DNA of 64,000 nucleotides from Nectonema munidae (Eukaryota > Nematomorpha > Nectonematoida > Nectonematidae). How positions within the stretch are numbered: position 1 is the stretch's first letter; each line of letters begins with the position of its first letter. The stretch lies in the NCBI GenBank assembly GCA_030549495.1, contig JAUIRK010000916.1, positions 99,501 to 163,500 of the forward strand. The letters are read 5' to 3'. The position numbers and the translations under genes were made by a program. Below are positions 46,198 to 57,905 of this stretch, piece by piece. The notes beneath the pieces were generated by a model. The model saw only the letters and a list, made by a program, of their open reading frames with translations. It was not told where the DNA came from and searched no databases.

Positions 46198-47289
46198 TTC
46201 ATCATGCTTTTAAATTTTTATATTTATCAGTAGTGTGTCCATTGGATATGAATGCACGATATGCAAATGAGCAAAATCGCAAGTTGGCAATCGTTTTTTC
46301 ATTTCTTAGGTCAAATGATAAAATGAAGGGCATCGAATTTTAATCATTAATTTAAATGTACGAATAAGAATATTTCTGAACAATCTGAATAAATCTTTGA
46401 ATATGTAAGATAAAAATTTAAGGTGTAGATTTTTTTTACAAGTGACTGTTATTCATGTATTAAATCTAAGATAATGAAATCCTTCGAAAATCTCGCAAAA
46501 GTAATTTATCCTATTTCTGTACCCATGACCTTTTTGAGTCAAACATTGCATATATAGTTCTATAAACTAGTTTTTTTTAGATTTAAAATGTGTCAACTTG
46601 GTGTCCTATATTTTCTCTTTTTTTGTTCTTTGTGGAGTCTTATATCTTATTAGATCTATCTCTTCGTACAATATTCTTGATGATAATCCCTTGTAGCAAC
46701 CAACAGTAAAGAACAAAAATATGGCTTGTACAGAGGGGGTGAAGACAAATACCACTTGAACAGAATATAGATCTAATTTGATTTCGAATTTTATTCTAAA
46801 AATATCTTTACTAAGAAGTCTTGCGATTCTTTTTTCTTAAAATTCTTAATTCTACATAGTAATTTACATTTCTTTGTACCTATCAAGATTCTCTTGTTTA
46901 CTTTTTATAAAATTTTTATCCTCTTTGCAAAGTTTTTGTAACAATTTATAAAGGGTAGGGTTCAAAAATGTATGAAGTTTTGAGAAGTTAAAATAAAGAT
47001 GAAGCAAAGATTCTTTAAAGAGTCGAGCAATATTCTCAGATAGAGAATCAATATTAGAAGTATCGTTCAAGGGTTTGATGTTGTCTTAACAGATTGAATA
47101 ATTTTGTCTTAAAACCCATTAACTACCAATGTTTCCATTCGGTAAAATAGCCTCATCAAAGAAATAATTTTTTCAATAAATTAATGCATACATGTATTGT
47201 CCTAAACTTTGGTAGGAATATGTAATCAAAAAATGGGTTTTCTTTTATAAAATTTTACAAATTGAATTTTTGTATATATATATATAAAT
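46198..47289. other. Intergenic DNA downstream of MEA1
   Basis: AT-rich. A minus-strand ORF of 68 codons (46864-47070) is not recognised. Near 47105 the words ttaaaacccattaactaccaa resemble the cccattaacgacca MITE end, but no partner is seen. A (ta)n run lies at about 47273-47290. Confidence 0.4.
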
Positions 47290-47460
47290 AGAGCCTCAAT
47301 GGTTGTTAGGGTGTACCTTTCAGCTTAACAGTTGAAGGTCAGGGATTCAATCGCCAGGCTCCCAACTCTTAAAAACAAATTCACAAAAACTGATTAACCA
47401 TCTTAAGCATATTGCGAGCATATAGCCTTACGGCTGAAAGTGCTTTGATATAAAAATATT
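47290..47460 (+). repeat. tRNA-like SINE with intact acceptor stem
   Basis: 47291-47361 begins gagcctcaatggttgttag and ends gattcaatcgccaggctc. GAGCCT and AGGCTC pair perfectly as an acceptor stem. A-box-like tggttgttaggg and B-box-like ggattcaatcgcc are in place. The anticodon and T arms pair poorly, and an unrelated 3' part (to about 47460, with tagccttacggctga) and an AT tail follow. This is therefore a SINE rather than a tRNA gene. Confidence 0.55.
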
Positions 47461-47479
47461 TTATTTTTATTTAAAATTT

Positions 47480-50228
47480 ATTTTACTCTTTTTCCAAATT
47501 CAAGATGTCACGTTGTGAGTGAGGAAATCTCTAAGCACTTTCCAGCTTTGGCTGATATGCTTGCAGGATGCTAGAGTTTGGGATTTGATGATTGCGTGGA
47601 GTTTAGTTGAAGAAAATGTGGAAATTCTAGTATTTTAGGAGAAAAATTGTAAGTAGTATTTGTGTTCTGTATATAAAGTAAAGGATGATAAGAGTATAAT
47701 TAATTAAGGAGCGTGGGTGGAATAAGATTTTGGTGTGCGATAAGGATTGGTTCAATTTTGTTAATTAAGAGATTTCTTGAAGTATGATTGGATGTTGTAA
47801 AAATCATAAGTAGGAGGTTCGTTAAAGTGTAGATTACAGAAGTAAAGTAGTTTAACACGTAAATCGTGAAAAATTGGGCAGTAGAGAATTATGTGTAGGG
47901 GTGTTTCGATGTAAGGGCAACCAAATCTACATAATGGATTGTTGTGAAGTTTGAATCTATAGAAGTAGGAATAGGTTGGGCAGTGTGATGAGAACCACTT
48001 GATGGAGAGAGTGATGTTTTTGTTGTGAATGGCAAAGTTTATCTAGGGTGATGCAATATTAAGAAATGACCATGTGTTCAGTATAGATGCATATGCGGCT
48101 TTAATGATAGTGGATAAAGGGAGAGAAGGTAAGATAAAAGAATGCGTGTTTGGAGGTAATGTTTTAGATAGTCTGCAACACTATTGTTTTCAGTGCAAGT
48201 GGAGTGTGCGGGAAACCAATAGATTGTTATGTTGAAGTAATTGAAAAGTTGGATAGGTTTTGTGGCTAAGCTGTAAGAAGATTGAGGGATTTTGTGATTG
48301 AGATTTAGGTCGTTGATGATGTTTTGGGCATCCGTGTAAAAGGGTATTTGATTAAAGTTGATGCAGTAGATGTGAAGGTTGTCTATGAGGGGATTACATG
48401 CAGCTAAAATAGCAAGAGCTTCTGTTTCGTATGATGAGGTGTTGGAGTCAGTATGTTAGACCATAGATGTAAAAGGAGTTTGAGAATTGGTGATGTAAAA
48501 GGCTTAGGCAGCTGAAGCATGGAATGCAGTTTTTGAACCATCGGTAAAAATAAATAAGTGTTTTGTAAGAGTGTGATCTGAGCGTTGCTTTTTGATTAGG
48601 TTGATAGCGATATTTTTGTGTTTGCATAAGACCAGATTGTAGGGCGTAATTTTAGAAAGATGAATAAGAGAGATAGGATGGATTTCAGGTGATATAGAGT
48701 AGTGGGGAAGGTGTGGAATGTATTTGTTGCAGATGGTGGCAAAATATGAAAACATTTTGGATGAGAAGGGTGTGTATAGCGTGGTGAAGTGATGGATAGA
48801 GGGTAATGCTTTGAAAGTTTTGGAGTAATGATTTACAATTGTTGATTGTAGTTTATATAGGATAGGTAGAGTGTGCGTGAGAAGTTTGAGCTTAGAAGTT
48901 TAGGTACTGTGATAAGCGTTTGTAATCGTGAGGAGGCAGGTGCGGTGAATTTTGTTTATGAGGGTTCTGGTATTTTAGAGTGTGACCCCATGACAAAATG
49001 CCGTATTGAATAATAGGTAAGACAATAGAAGATTATATATATTTGGAAATTTTTGGGCGGAGACCCCATTTGTATGATATGGCTTTTTTGAATAAGAAGA
49101 TTGTAGATGTGAGTTTGGAGGGTACATTGTTTACATGTAGAGAGAATTTTAGGTTGGATTGAAAAGTAATGCCAAGATATTTTAGGTGAGTGACAGGCAG
49201 TTCCCGCGCTACCTATATAATTTTGGGGCACATGCCCCCTCTGTATTAATCTTTGCCCCCCCCCCCCCCCTAAAATTTTTGGTTTTGCCCCATGCACTTT
49301 TTAAAGGAAAAATAAATAAGCAAAAATTGTACACAATAATCTTATATAAATGCTGGTGTATATATATGTATAATATGAGATTTCTATAGGTTTTTATACA
49401 GAAGTACTTCATGCTTTTCAGCAAAGTAATATAGGATATAAAGTAATATAGGAAATAAAATTTTTCTAAATGTGTTTCTTTGCCCCATTTCAGCCCCCCT
49501 TGAAATTTAGCTTTAGCGCGGGCACTGGTGACAGGTGTGATGAGATTAGATGAATTTGTGTAAAAAGGTTATGGTGAGATTCTTTAGCGTGTAAAGTGAA
49601 TTATATTGAGCTTGGATGTGTTAAAATGGATTTTGTATTTTGGTGCAAGTGTATCAATTTGGTTTAAGAGGTTAGTAGCATTGGTGATGTTTGTGTTTTG
49701 ATTTGGGTTGGTAAATGTAAAGAGAATATCATCAGAATAACATTGAGCAAAGTGTGAGTTAGAATTTATGTATGATAGGAGTGGATTGAAGAGTATGAGC
49801 TATAAGATGTCAGAAAGACAACCTCCTTGTGGAGTAGAAAGAGAGAGTTGTTTAATGTGGATGTTGTTGTTATGTAATAAAATTAAAATGCGGTTGGTTA
49901 GGTAGTTTTGTATGAATTTGATTATATAAAGTGGATATTTATTTTCAATAAGATTGTGGAGGATCACTGTGTGCCATGCAGAGTTAAACGCATTGTCGAT
50001 GTCTAGAAATGTGGCTGTTGCAATGTTGTTGTGATTGAGGGTGTGTTCTAGAAAGAGTGTGAGGCGAGTCAATGCGAGTTCAGTGTTTCTGTTCGGGAGG
50101 TATGCAAATTGATTTGGATAAATCAAGTTGTTTTTGGATATATAGTGTAATAGGCGTTTTCTTAGTAATTTTTCTAAAATTTTGCCAAGAGTTGGAATGA
50201 TTGAAATGGGTCGCCAGTTTTCAAACAA
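47480..50228 (-). mobile_element. I/R1-type LINE with RNase H, decayed
   Basis: Minus strand. From 50228 down: NWRPISIIPTLGKILEKLL, PNQFAYLPNRNTELALTRL, TATFLDIDNAFNSAWH, STPQGGCLSDIL, then after a stop CYSDDILFTFTNP (YSDD in place of YADD) and a thumb-like LKYLGITFQSNLKF. Further on, FTDGSKTAFHASAA (48560-48505), then SSYETEALAILAACNP and IYWFPAHSTCTENNSVADYL, fit the catalytic blocks of a LINE RNase H. The 3' end is near 47480. About half a dozen stops and shifts. RT plus RNase H places it in the I group (I, R1, LOA and relatives). No upstream endonuclease found. A MITE interrupts it at 49198-49527. Confidence 0.8.
49198..49527. mobile_element. hAT MITE inside the LINE, perfect 8 bp duplication
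   Basis: Ends cagttcccgcgctacc and, inward from the right, cagtgcccgcgctaaagc. Target duplication gtgacagg at 49190-49197 and 49528-49535 is exact. It carries a C run at about 49257-49270 and two ccccat/ccccct words. 330 bp. Coding on both sides belongs to the same LINE, so the insertion postdates the LINE copy. Confidence 0.9.
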
Positions 50229-51035
50229 ACTGTGTAACTATAGATGAGCAATAGAATTCTTATGTTTTTTCTAGTGAAATATTTAAGACTTGTTTTATAG
50301 ATAAGCAATATTTTAAGTTTGTTATTATTGTTAAGAGATTAGTTTAAGTGCTTATCCATCTCTTGCAAAGTGAGCCGGAATAGGTTTATAAGGCATCTAG
50401 CTTAGTTCTAGCAAAAGGGTCTATAAAAATCAGAAGCGAAAGTTAATTTACCCGCATGTCTACTTGAAATCTTTTTTTGTGAAGAATGCTCAAAACCGAC
50501 AATATCATTACCAGAAGAATTAATCTCAATATAGTCAAATATTATTTATACAAGGATTAATTTTAATAATTTATTTTTTGAAATCGGTTATCTGGTCCTT
50601 ATTCCTATCATTTGATATATTACGCTTGATTGCATTGGAAGGATTAAAATATTTCGTTTTAAATGAAGGAAAATCAATAATTTTGGTATATGTTTTCTTT
50701 GTGGGAGTTAGATAATCTATGAGTTTAGATTGAGCAGAAATTGCTATTAACAATAATGTTCTTAATATGTTCAAAAAATTTCAATAAAAGTATTTATTTC
50801 ATTATTACAATATGTATGTGCTTGTGATATAAGATCATCAAGGTGAAAAAGGATATCAGAAGAAATTGAATCAAGAAAAAATTAGGGATTAATAAAAATT
50901 CTTTAAATTATTTATAGTTAATTATCTAATTTTTATTTAACATATTCTTAAGATATTTGTTCTTTTTTGCATAAATAGGGTCTGTAATTAGTAATAATAT
51001 TTTCTTTAGAAATAATTTTTTGACTCCAAAAAAAA
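50229..51035. other. Intergenic DNA upstream of SNU13
   Basis: AT-rich. A 67-codon minus-strand ORF (50571-50774) is unrecognised. No terminal repeats. The SNU13 promoter should lie in or just after this stretch, but I see no defined core elements. Confidence 0.35.
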
Positions 51036-51038
51036 ATG
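51036..51038 (+). CDS. SNU13: Candidate SNU13 first coding exon (ATG only)
   Basis: The exon at 52309 has no in-frame ATG, so the start must be upstream. At 51036 the sequence is aaaaaATG followed at once by gtgagt, a strong splice donor. Joining ATG to the exon at 52309 gives [15 protein letters not shown] in frame. Other starts cannot be excluded. Confidence 0.45.
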
Positions 51039-51803
51039 GTGAGTTACTAACAAATCTAAATCACAAAATAATTTTTTGTCAATGGGCGAGGGACAGGGGT
51101 GGGAATAAAAATTAAGAAAATATATTTTGATTATTATAAATTAGTATTTTTAATTTAGAATCAAAAGATACAATTCAGAGATAATTCATATATCATAATA
51201 CAAAGAATAGTTTTGTCCTGTCTAGTAGCATAGTCATTTTTATTGTTACAAGGCGCCAAAAAATTTGACAGTGTGCAGATACTATGACTTAACTTTTTTG
51301 ATATCATTTAATTTTCTTAGAAGGGAGTTATGAGTTAGATCAAGGCGCCCTGCTTTCTTGGCTAAGCCTCGCGTCCTATTTTATGATTACAGTAGTAATA
51401 TTTTTGAGTCATTCAAAAGTCTAATTTGCGTTAATTTAATAAAGTAATAAAAGTTGATAAATATGTTACTTTAATACTAATAAATGTTTTCATTGTCACT
51501 CTCTTTTCTTTGTTTTCACCTGGGTGCACATTTTTGAAATTACTGGAGGACGAGGGATGGGGCATCGCAGAAAGGAGTACGTTTTTTATTCCATTAAATA
51601 TAACTACTCAATCATATTAATGTGATCAGACTCTAAGTACAGGGGGAGGGGGGGGGGGGGAAGGGGGACTAATTTTAATGGGGCCTGAATTATAAGAAAG
51701 TGTACGCATATATTTCAAGTGGCGGAGGAGGGAGATCTCACCGTCGTCATTACCAATTATATCATATCAAAATTTATTTTTGGATAAACTTTAACACCCT
51801 AGC

Positions 51804-52006
51804 GAGGATTGTTGAGTCGTGAGTCGGTAGAATCGGAGATTTTAAATAGATGGCAGTTGGAGTCGGTATCTTGTAAAATTTTGGACTCAGAGTAAGAATC
51901 GGTATCTAATAAAATTTAGGAGTTTAGGAAAGTTTATAAGTGGAATCACATTTTTTAAGTACTATGAGTCTGAGTTGTATGTTATCTCTGAAACTACGCA
52001 ATCCTG
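51804..52006. mobile_element. MITE of the gagtcgg family
   Basis: Ends gaggattgttgagtcg and, inward, caggattgcgtagtttc. Repeated words gagtcgg, cggtatc and aaatttaggag fill the interior, and the same words recur at 53221-53443 and 63465-63712. No clear target duplication. It lies in putative SNU13 intron 1. Confidence 0.5.
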
Positions 52007-52308
52007 ATCATAGCAAGCTTAATTGTGTTTAAGAAATTTTTTTATCTAAATTCATGTAAAAGTCATCTTTTTCACTTCTGATTTTTAAGCTGAGTAAAGA
52101 ATTTGTAACTCTTTATTTTGGGTGTCAGATACGCACATTTTTAATAATATCATATGATTTGAACATGATTTTTTAATTGTCTGACCGCTTACACAGAATC
52201 ATTTATATAAATGTCAGAATTTTTAGGCTTACGCCCTTTTGAAACCTTAATATTATTGCGAAGTCTTATATGTATGATAGTTGGCACCTAATCAGTTCAA
52301 TGTTTTAG

Positions 52309-54351
52309 GCAGAAAATAATGGAGACTCTGTAATTAGTCCTAAAGCTTTTCCACTCGCAGATGCTGAGTTAACGAAAACTATTTTAAATCTAGTTCAGCA
52401 ATCACTGCACTATAAACAGCTGAAAAAGGGCGCAAATGAAGGTATGCGACATAGAAATGTTGGCTCACTCTCATCAATCCTCTAACTTTGCTTACTTTTA
52501 AGTGACAAAAAGTTTGAATCGTGGCTTGTCTGAGTTGGTTGTATTGGCTGGTGACGCGAATCCCATTGAAATCATTCTGCACTTGCCTCTCCTTTGCGAA
52601 GATAAAGTATTTTCGTTGTTACTTTCTTGCTCACAACTACTCAAATACATCTTTTAACTTTAGAACGTTTCTTACGTCTTTGTAAAGTCAAAACAAGGTA
52701 ACAAATCCTGACTAAAATATTAATATTTGCTAAAATTTAAAGAAGTTTTATAACAAGTCTCTTACTTATATACATTCTCAAAAGTATGTCTTAAACAGGA
52801 GCGCACATCCTTAAAATTATTGGGGGCGGCAAATTTTTTTTTTTGAAATTTATTTTTAAAAAATTTGTGCCTGAAACTCAACCGTAAAACAAGTAAAGTG
52901 ATATGGTCCACTCACAAGCCTAACGATCCTTTTAATGATATAAAAAATTCAAAATTATTGGTGGTGCGAAAGTCTTTTTCACCCCCCCCCCGCTCAGATG
53001 TGCGCCTCTGGGGTCTCGTAATATATTTTAACTACTTTAACAAAGTTGGACTTCTGCATACAACATTAACTCTCCATTGATTCAGAGTGAATCCATTAAG
53101 CCCCCGACAAAAAGATTGTCGAGCTTAACAATAATTTAATCTTTGAAGTCATTTTAGAAATTATTTTATGTTACTTATTTAAAAATAGATACATTGATCA
53201 AAACTTTTCTACAGTAAAATCAGGGTTGGAGAGTATTTGATTTTGAAGGGATAGAAGTCCTCTTGATGTCTAAAAAATTTAGGAGTCGAAATTGATTTCT
53301 TTGGTATTAATTTTTAAGTATTTTAAATAAAGAAAAAAATAGTCTAATAAGCATATGGAGTTGACGTTAAATTCTTCAAATTTTTAAGTATTTAGTCGAT
53401 GTGAGATTTTGTAAGATATTTTCTCTCTGACTCTCCAAACCTGATGAAATCACTAAATAATTTCACCTCCTAAAAATGTCAACTGACATGATTCTAGGAA
53501 TGAGTCAGAAATTGTTTTTTTTATCATAGTGCCCGCAGGCATAAAAAAATTTAGGTTGGGCTAAAGCTAAAACAAGGTATTGTGAGGATGCAAAAATTTG
53601 TATATCGTATTTTTACAATGGTTTTATCATTTCTTTCATCTATATTTCATTTCTGTAAAAGATAGTGAGATATCCTAAGACTAGTGTAAATTGACAAAAT
53701 CATTGCGATTTTATGTAAATATTTTCTAAAATCTATTGGAATTATTATTGGCTACGGGCCTGATAACGTTGCTCAGAAAGAAAGAAAGTATACGTATTAA
53801 TCATAAATAGAGATACTCTAAATTTATCCATTTAAAATGCTCAATTTCTAAAATTTCAGGTGAAAATTTTTTAACAAAATAAGTTGCCACTTGAATCTAT
53901 CTGAGTTACAGTCGGAAATTTTAAAGGCATTTTTGTAGCATATAGTGTGACTCTTTGAAGTAGGAATTTGCTTTAATTATTTGGAGTTGGATTTTGTAAA
54001 TTTTTGGGATTGGGCATTTTCCTTCCAACTTAGCAACCTGGCTTGAATAAGGCTATACTCTACCAGAAGTTGAAATAGTGGAAGTCTTATCCGTTTATAG
54101 ATAATATAGCCTTTTTATTTAATTTTTTTTAAAACGAGAAAGATTTAGGCGAACTTTTGACATTATTAGTCGCACACTAGTCAAACTCATGTTCTCAAGA
54201 ATTTGATGAGATGTATTTTATTTAAGCACTAGCTAGAGCATGTGGCGTGTCGAGGTGTGTGGTGGCATGCTCAATTACCTCTGATGATGCTTCACAGCTA
54301 AAATCAATGATACAATCTGTTCAGAACTCTGTTGAAAAGCTCTTGATATAA
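52309..54351 (+). CDS. SNU13: SNU13 (NHP2L1, 15.5K), U4 snRNP and box C/D snoRNP protein
   Basis: Coding exons 52309-52441, 52503-52606, 52664-52697 and 54227-54351, all GT-AG and in frame. With the inferred ATG exon this gives 132 residues (human 128). The protein is an L7Ae/Nhp2 kink-turn RNA binder that nucleates U4/U6.U5 tri-snRNP and C/D snoRNP assembly in the nucleus. Seen: [90 protein letters not shown], and C-terminal SVEKLLI. The RNA-contacting [13 protein letters not shown] block is intact. Ala for Thr changes and ISPK before the fold are minor. Introns of 61, 57 and 1529 nt; the last is swollen by MITEs. Exon of 34 nt is notably small. A possible AATAAA lies near 54397. Confidence 0.95.
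52797..53010. mobile_element. Small hAT-like MITE in SNU13 intron
   Basis: Ends caggagcgcacatccttaaa and, inward from the right, cagaggcgcacatctgagcg. About 214 bp with a C run at 52982-52991. Same family as 25259-26184. No matching 8-mer at the flanks. An ORF spanning its right end (52865-53080) is a by-product. Confidence 0.65.
53221..53443. mobile_element. MITE of the cagggttgg family in SNU13 intron
   Basis: Ends cagggttggagag and, inward from the right, caggtttggagagtcagaga. Interior words attttaggagtcg and tttttaagta recur in the other gagtcgg-type MITEs. A further decayed member lies at about 53890-54055 (ggagttggattttgtaaatt; ends near caacctgg). Confidence 0.6.
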
Positions 54352-54735
54352 ATATTCTCTACTTGGAGCTCATTTTCTTGTATATAAAAATCAAGACAAA
54401 TAAATTTTATTTTGTAGGCTCGCTCTCTTCTATATTCATGCTATCCTATAGCCGTTTTTCAAAGACTTTCCAAAATATTCTCATATTCAAAAATGAGATT
54501 TTTCAAAATTTCCTAAATTGTGCCTTCTCGATAGAAACGCCCCACTGTACCTTCTTTATTTTTCCACTCTACTTTGTTTCATTAACATCATGTATATGCA
54601 ACTTTTTCGTGAAGAACCGTATTTAATAATTTAAACCTTAAAGGAGCCATATGGTATATTAAAATGCGCAATATTTAAAATGGCAAAGACAAGAGATAGA
54701 ACGCCAATATATGTTTTTTGTTAATGCATTTTAAA

Positions 54736-54987
54736 GTTGTTCGAGCGCCGGTGGTATGGTTTTTAGACCTCTGGCATTTCATTCCAAAGGTCTTGGTGTT
54801 CGATTCCCTATGCACCCGAAATATAATTTCTTGTTGTTTAATCTGGTGCCTCCCGGTTGATGTCTTGAAGGGCATCCGATCAAGAAATGTAGCACTGTCT
54901 GTCCAAATAAAAAGTCCTAGACATTTGTGTGTATGCGTGAGGCGCGTCTAACCCTGTGAATTCGGGAACAAAGGACGTTAAACTAAG
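54736..54987 (+). repeat. tRNA-derived SINE, well-kept copy
   Basis: Head gcgccggtggtatggttttt with A box, B box gtgttcgattccc near 54797, then cccggttgatgtcttgaag, ggcatccgatcaagaaatg, and tail ttcgggaacaaaggacgtta. The same body and tail recur at 45005-45220. Length about 250 bp. It lies downstream of SNU13. Two overlapping ORFs here are by-products. Confidence 0.78.
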
Positions 54988-55341
54988 ATTTTTATTTTAA
55001 AGTTAGATTTCATTAAAAATTTATTGATTCAATGTTTATTTTTCTTCATCAAAATCCTAATTTTCAAGGTAAATTCATTTAAACATCTGTAAGAAAATGT
55101 AATCATGAAAAATATTTTTAATTATAAGACTTCTACTGTAAAGTAAGAAATTTTCTCGAGGAATTTACTTTCGCAGACAAAAATTTTAGCAAAATTATTA
55201 ACTCAGTTTTAAGTTTTTTTTTAAATCTGGATTTATTAAAAGATAGTGGCATGCCTATGTATCTGCTATGCAAGACTGTTCTCAAATGAAAGTACGCGTC
55301 CCTGCATACTATAAAAAGATAAAGGTATTTTTATTGGATTC

Positions 55342-56510
55342 ATGATTTTATCTGATTACTATTCATTGCCCAGTGAGGGGGATTTCTGGTCGACTCAATT
55401 AGATCTTGGCGTGCAATTGGTTAGACAAGTAATGTCAAGAAAGAGATTTAGGGAAATTAAAAAATATTTCCATATTGTTGACAATAGTAGAATCGACTTG
55501 AAAGACAAAATGGCAAAAGTTAAACCAATATATGAAATGTTAAATTTAAATTTTGCTAAATTCACTCATTTCTATAAGGACATGAGCATAGATGAGTCTA
55601 TAGTTCCTTACTATGGGCCTCTAGCCTTTAGTTCTTACTATTAGGCCATTTATTATTTATAAATGTAAGCAATTTATAAGAGGTAAACCTATTAGATTTG
55701 GGTATAAAATTTGGTGCATGTGTTCATCTTCGGGTTTTCCTTCAGGCTTTGCACATTTATCAAGGTAAAGAGCAAAATTTTTAGTCAAAAGATGCCTTTT
55801 GGTATGCAGGTTGTCAAAAATTTCATCGAAGCGTTATAAAACCCTTCGAGGCACATCTATTATTCTGACAACTTTCACCTCATAATCTTTCAAAAAATTT
55901 AAGCGAACAAAACACAAAAGCAATAGGCAGCGTTAGAAGTAATAGAACTAATAAATTTCCTTTGATCGAGGATAAAGAACTAAAGGAATCAATTAGAGGT
56001 TGTTTTGCTTTTAGATCCGGTGGCACAGTATTTTTCTTGAAATGGAAAGATAACTCCACTGTAAATGTAGGATCTAATTTCTGTACTCAAAACCCTATGG
56101 AACGATATTTCCGTTTGGAGAAGAAAAAAATTGAAATAGAATGTCCTCATCTCATTGCAAAGTACAATCAATGAATGGGTGGAGTTGATGTTTTTGACAA
56201 GCCTTTAGCAGCTTACAGACCCAAAGTAAAGTCAAAAAAATAGTGGTGGCCTTTAGTAATGCATGCTATAAATGTTTCAGTAGTTGGTGCATGGAAAGAT
56301 TATGGAAATACGCATCCAGAAAGTAAGCTTTCACACCTGAATTTTCGTAGAGAAATCACATTGCATTTGTTACAACTGAAAGGTTTTCAAATCAAGAGAA
56401 AACTTACTTCTTTTCTGGTTATGCTTAGTTATCTATTAGTTGTCTGGTTATGTTTGCCAAAAGAACATACGCAGAGATTGCTTTCCACTTTACCATCAAT
56501 AGTTTTTTGA
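55342..56510 (+). pseudogene. piggyBac transposase (PGBD3-like), relic
   Basis: First open part (55342-55644): MILSDYYSLPSEGDFW, QVMSRKRFREIKKYFHIVDN, MAKVKPIYEMLNLNF, then MSIDESIVPYYGPL, the SxDExM catalytic block of piggyBac. Then broken frames, then 55962-56174 ELKESIRGCFAFRS, VFFLKWKDNSTVNVGSNF, HLIAKYNQ, a stop, MGGVDVFDKPLAAYRPKVKS and MHAINVSVVGAWKDYG. Order and motifs are those of the PGBD3 branch. Several breaks. The frame does not extend N-terminally beyond 55342 in recognisable form. Ends with TTAA were not found. Confidence 0.83.
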
Positions 56511-57905
56511 ATTTTTTAATATTGAATAAAGTTTTGTTTTTTACATTTTTTGTTTACACTTTTCGCCATTGGTCCACTTGTGGGCCATTTAATTTCACAA
56601 TGATAACTAGTTTTGTTTTTCCATTTTTTTCTTAAACTTATGTAAAAATATCAATATTAAGAATGTTATTCTAAAAAAAGTTTAAAAGAACTATTCTTAT
56701 TGGGTTTGGCAATTAAGACTGCGCATGGAGACTAGAAAGACAAGCCATTAGATTTTTAAGGATTACTTGATGACTTTCACTCAAAAAGTAGCAAAATCAA
56801 AAGAATTAATGAACTTATTAATGATAACAAAGCTGCCACTTTGATAAAAAACGTCTTTTAGAAATTATGTGAAAAGAACAATGAATAATTTCAATGACTT
56901 GTATTTTATGTATACTATAGTATTATACTTATGAAAGCTGCCACTTTGATAAAAAAAAATGAATTACAAGACCGTATCTTTGAGCAATTATGTGAAAAGA
57001 ACAATGAAGAATTTCAAAGACTTGTGCAAACTATAGTCAACTGACAAAGGTTAATTATCTGTTTTGCTTTGTTGGACTTTGGAACATTGTTATCTCTTTT
57101 TTGAGTAAAACATAACTTGGACAGAAACTTGTAGATGTAAAAAGTGATATGGAAATTAACTTTATTGATTTACTTAAAATAGCGGTGCCAGAGTGGTTTT
57201 GTTGATTCATCTGAAGTTGATATTGATAAAGAAAGCTTCAATGAAGTTTAAAACGACACACAGCTCTAGCAAGTTTCAAGTATGGATGAAACAGGGAGCT
57301 GTGGATGTATGAAGAGAGTTAGCACTGGATATGAAACCTAATATTTAATTATTTTATAATCACTATGCTCATATTCCCTGCAAATCCTCGAATCATGTTT
57401 ATGTATTAAAATGATTTCTTAACTTATTTTTCAGTTTGAAATTCACTCATCCAAAAGTAAATATAAAACCACGTTGTTGTTCTTTCTAGTAGCAATTTAT
57501 TTGATATATAAAATGTTCTCATTAAGTGCAACAGAAAATATCTCATTGTTTTTTCACTAATCAAATTTATTATATTAAATAAACTAAGAACTAGGATCAA
57601 GATGATGATGCTAGAAATTGCATGCTCAATGGGACACCAGTGTCACAAAATTAAACTCATCTGTTTTTGTAAAAAGTCACTGGTAATGATAAGCAGGTGA
57701 TTATTTTTTAAAAACGTGCGCATTAAGCGATTAAATGCTTATACTAGTCGAAAGTAAGCATCACTTTAGGTCAGTGTTCCCATCAGTATCTCGACTTTGC
57801 AATCTTGTTTTTGTCTTTAAATTTATTAAATAAGATCTTTTGAATAAGTAGTACTGGACCTAGTAGTAATTTTAGTGCCAATTTATTAATTCAAAATGTT
57901 CTCAC
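56511..57905. other. Post-piggyBac DNA with a 100 bp direct duplication
   Basis: gaaagctgccactttgataa plus a tatgtgaaaagaacaatgaa block occurs at about 56830-56910 and again at 56933-57030, so about 100 bp was duplicated. The second copy reads NKAATLIKKNELQDRIFEQL in one frame, perhaps the end of another decayed protein. The rest, including a repeated aaaatgttctca at 57508 and 57894, is AT-rich. Confidence 0.4.

Noticed and set aside
46864-47070. 68-codon minus-strand ORF downstream of MEA1
   Set aside because: Plausible amino acid mix but no recognisable family and no splice partners.
52379-52582. 67-codon minus-strand ORF
   Set aside because: It is the antisense of SNU13 coding exons and the intron between them.
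54675-54951. ORFs on both strands near 54.7-54.95 kb
   Set aside because: They lie across the SINE copy and have no protein support.
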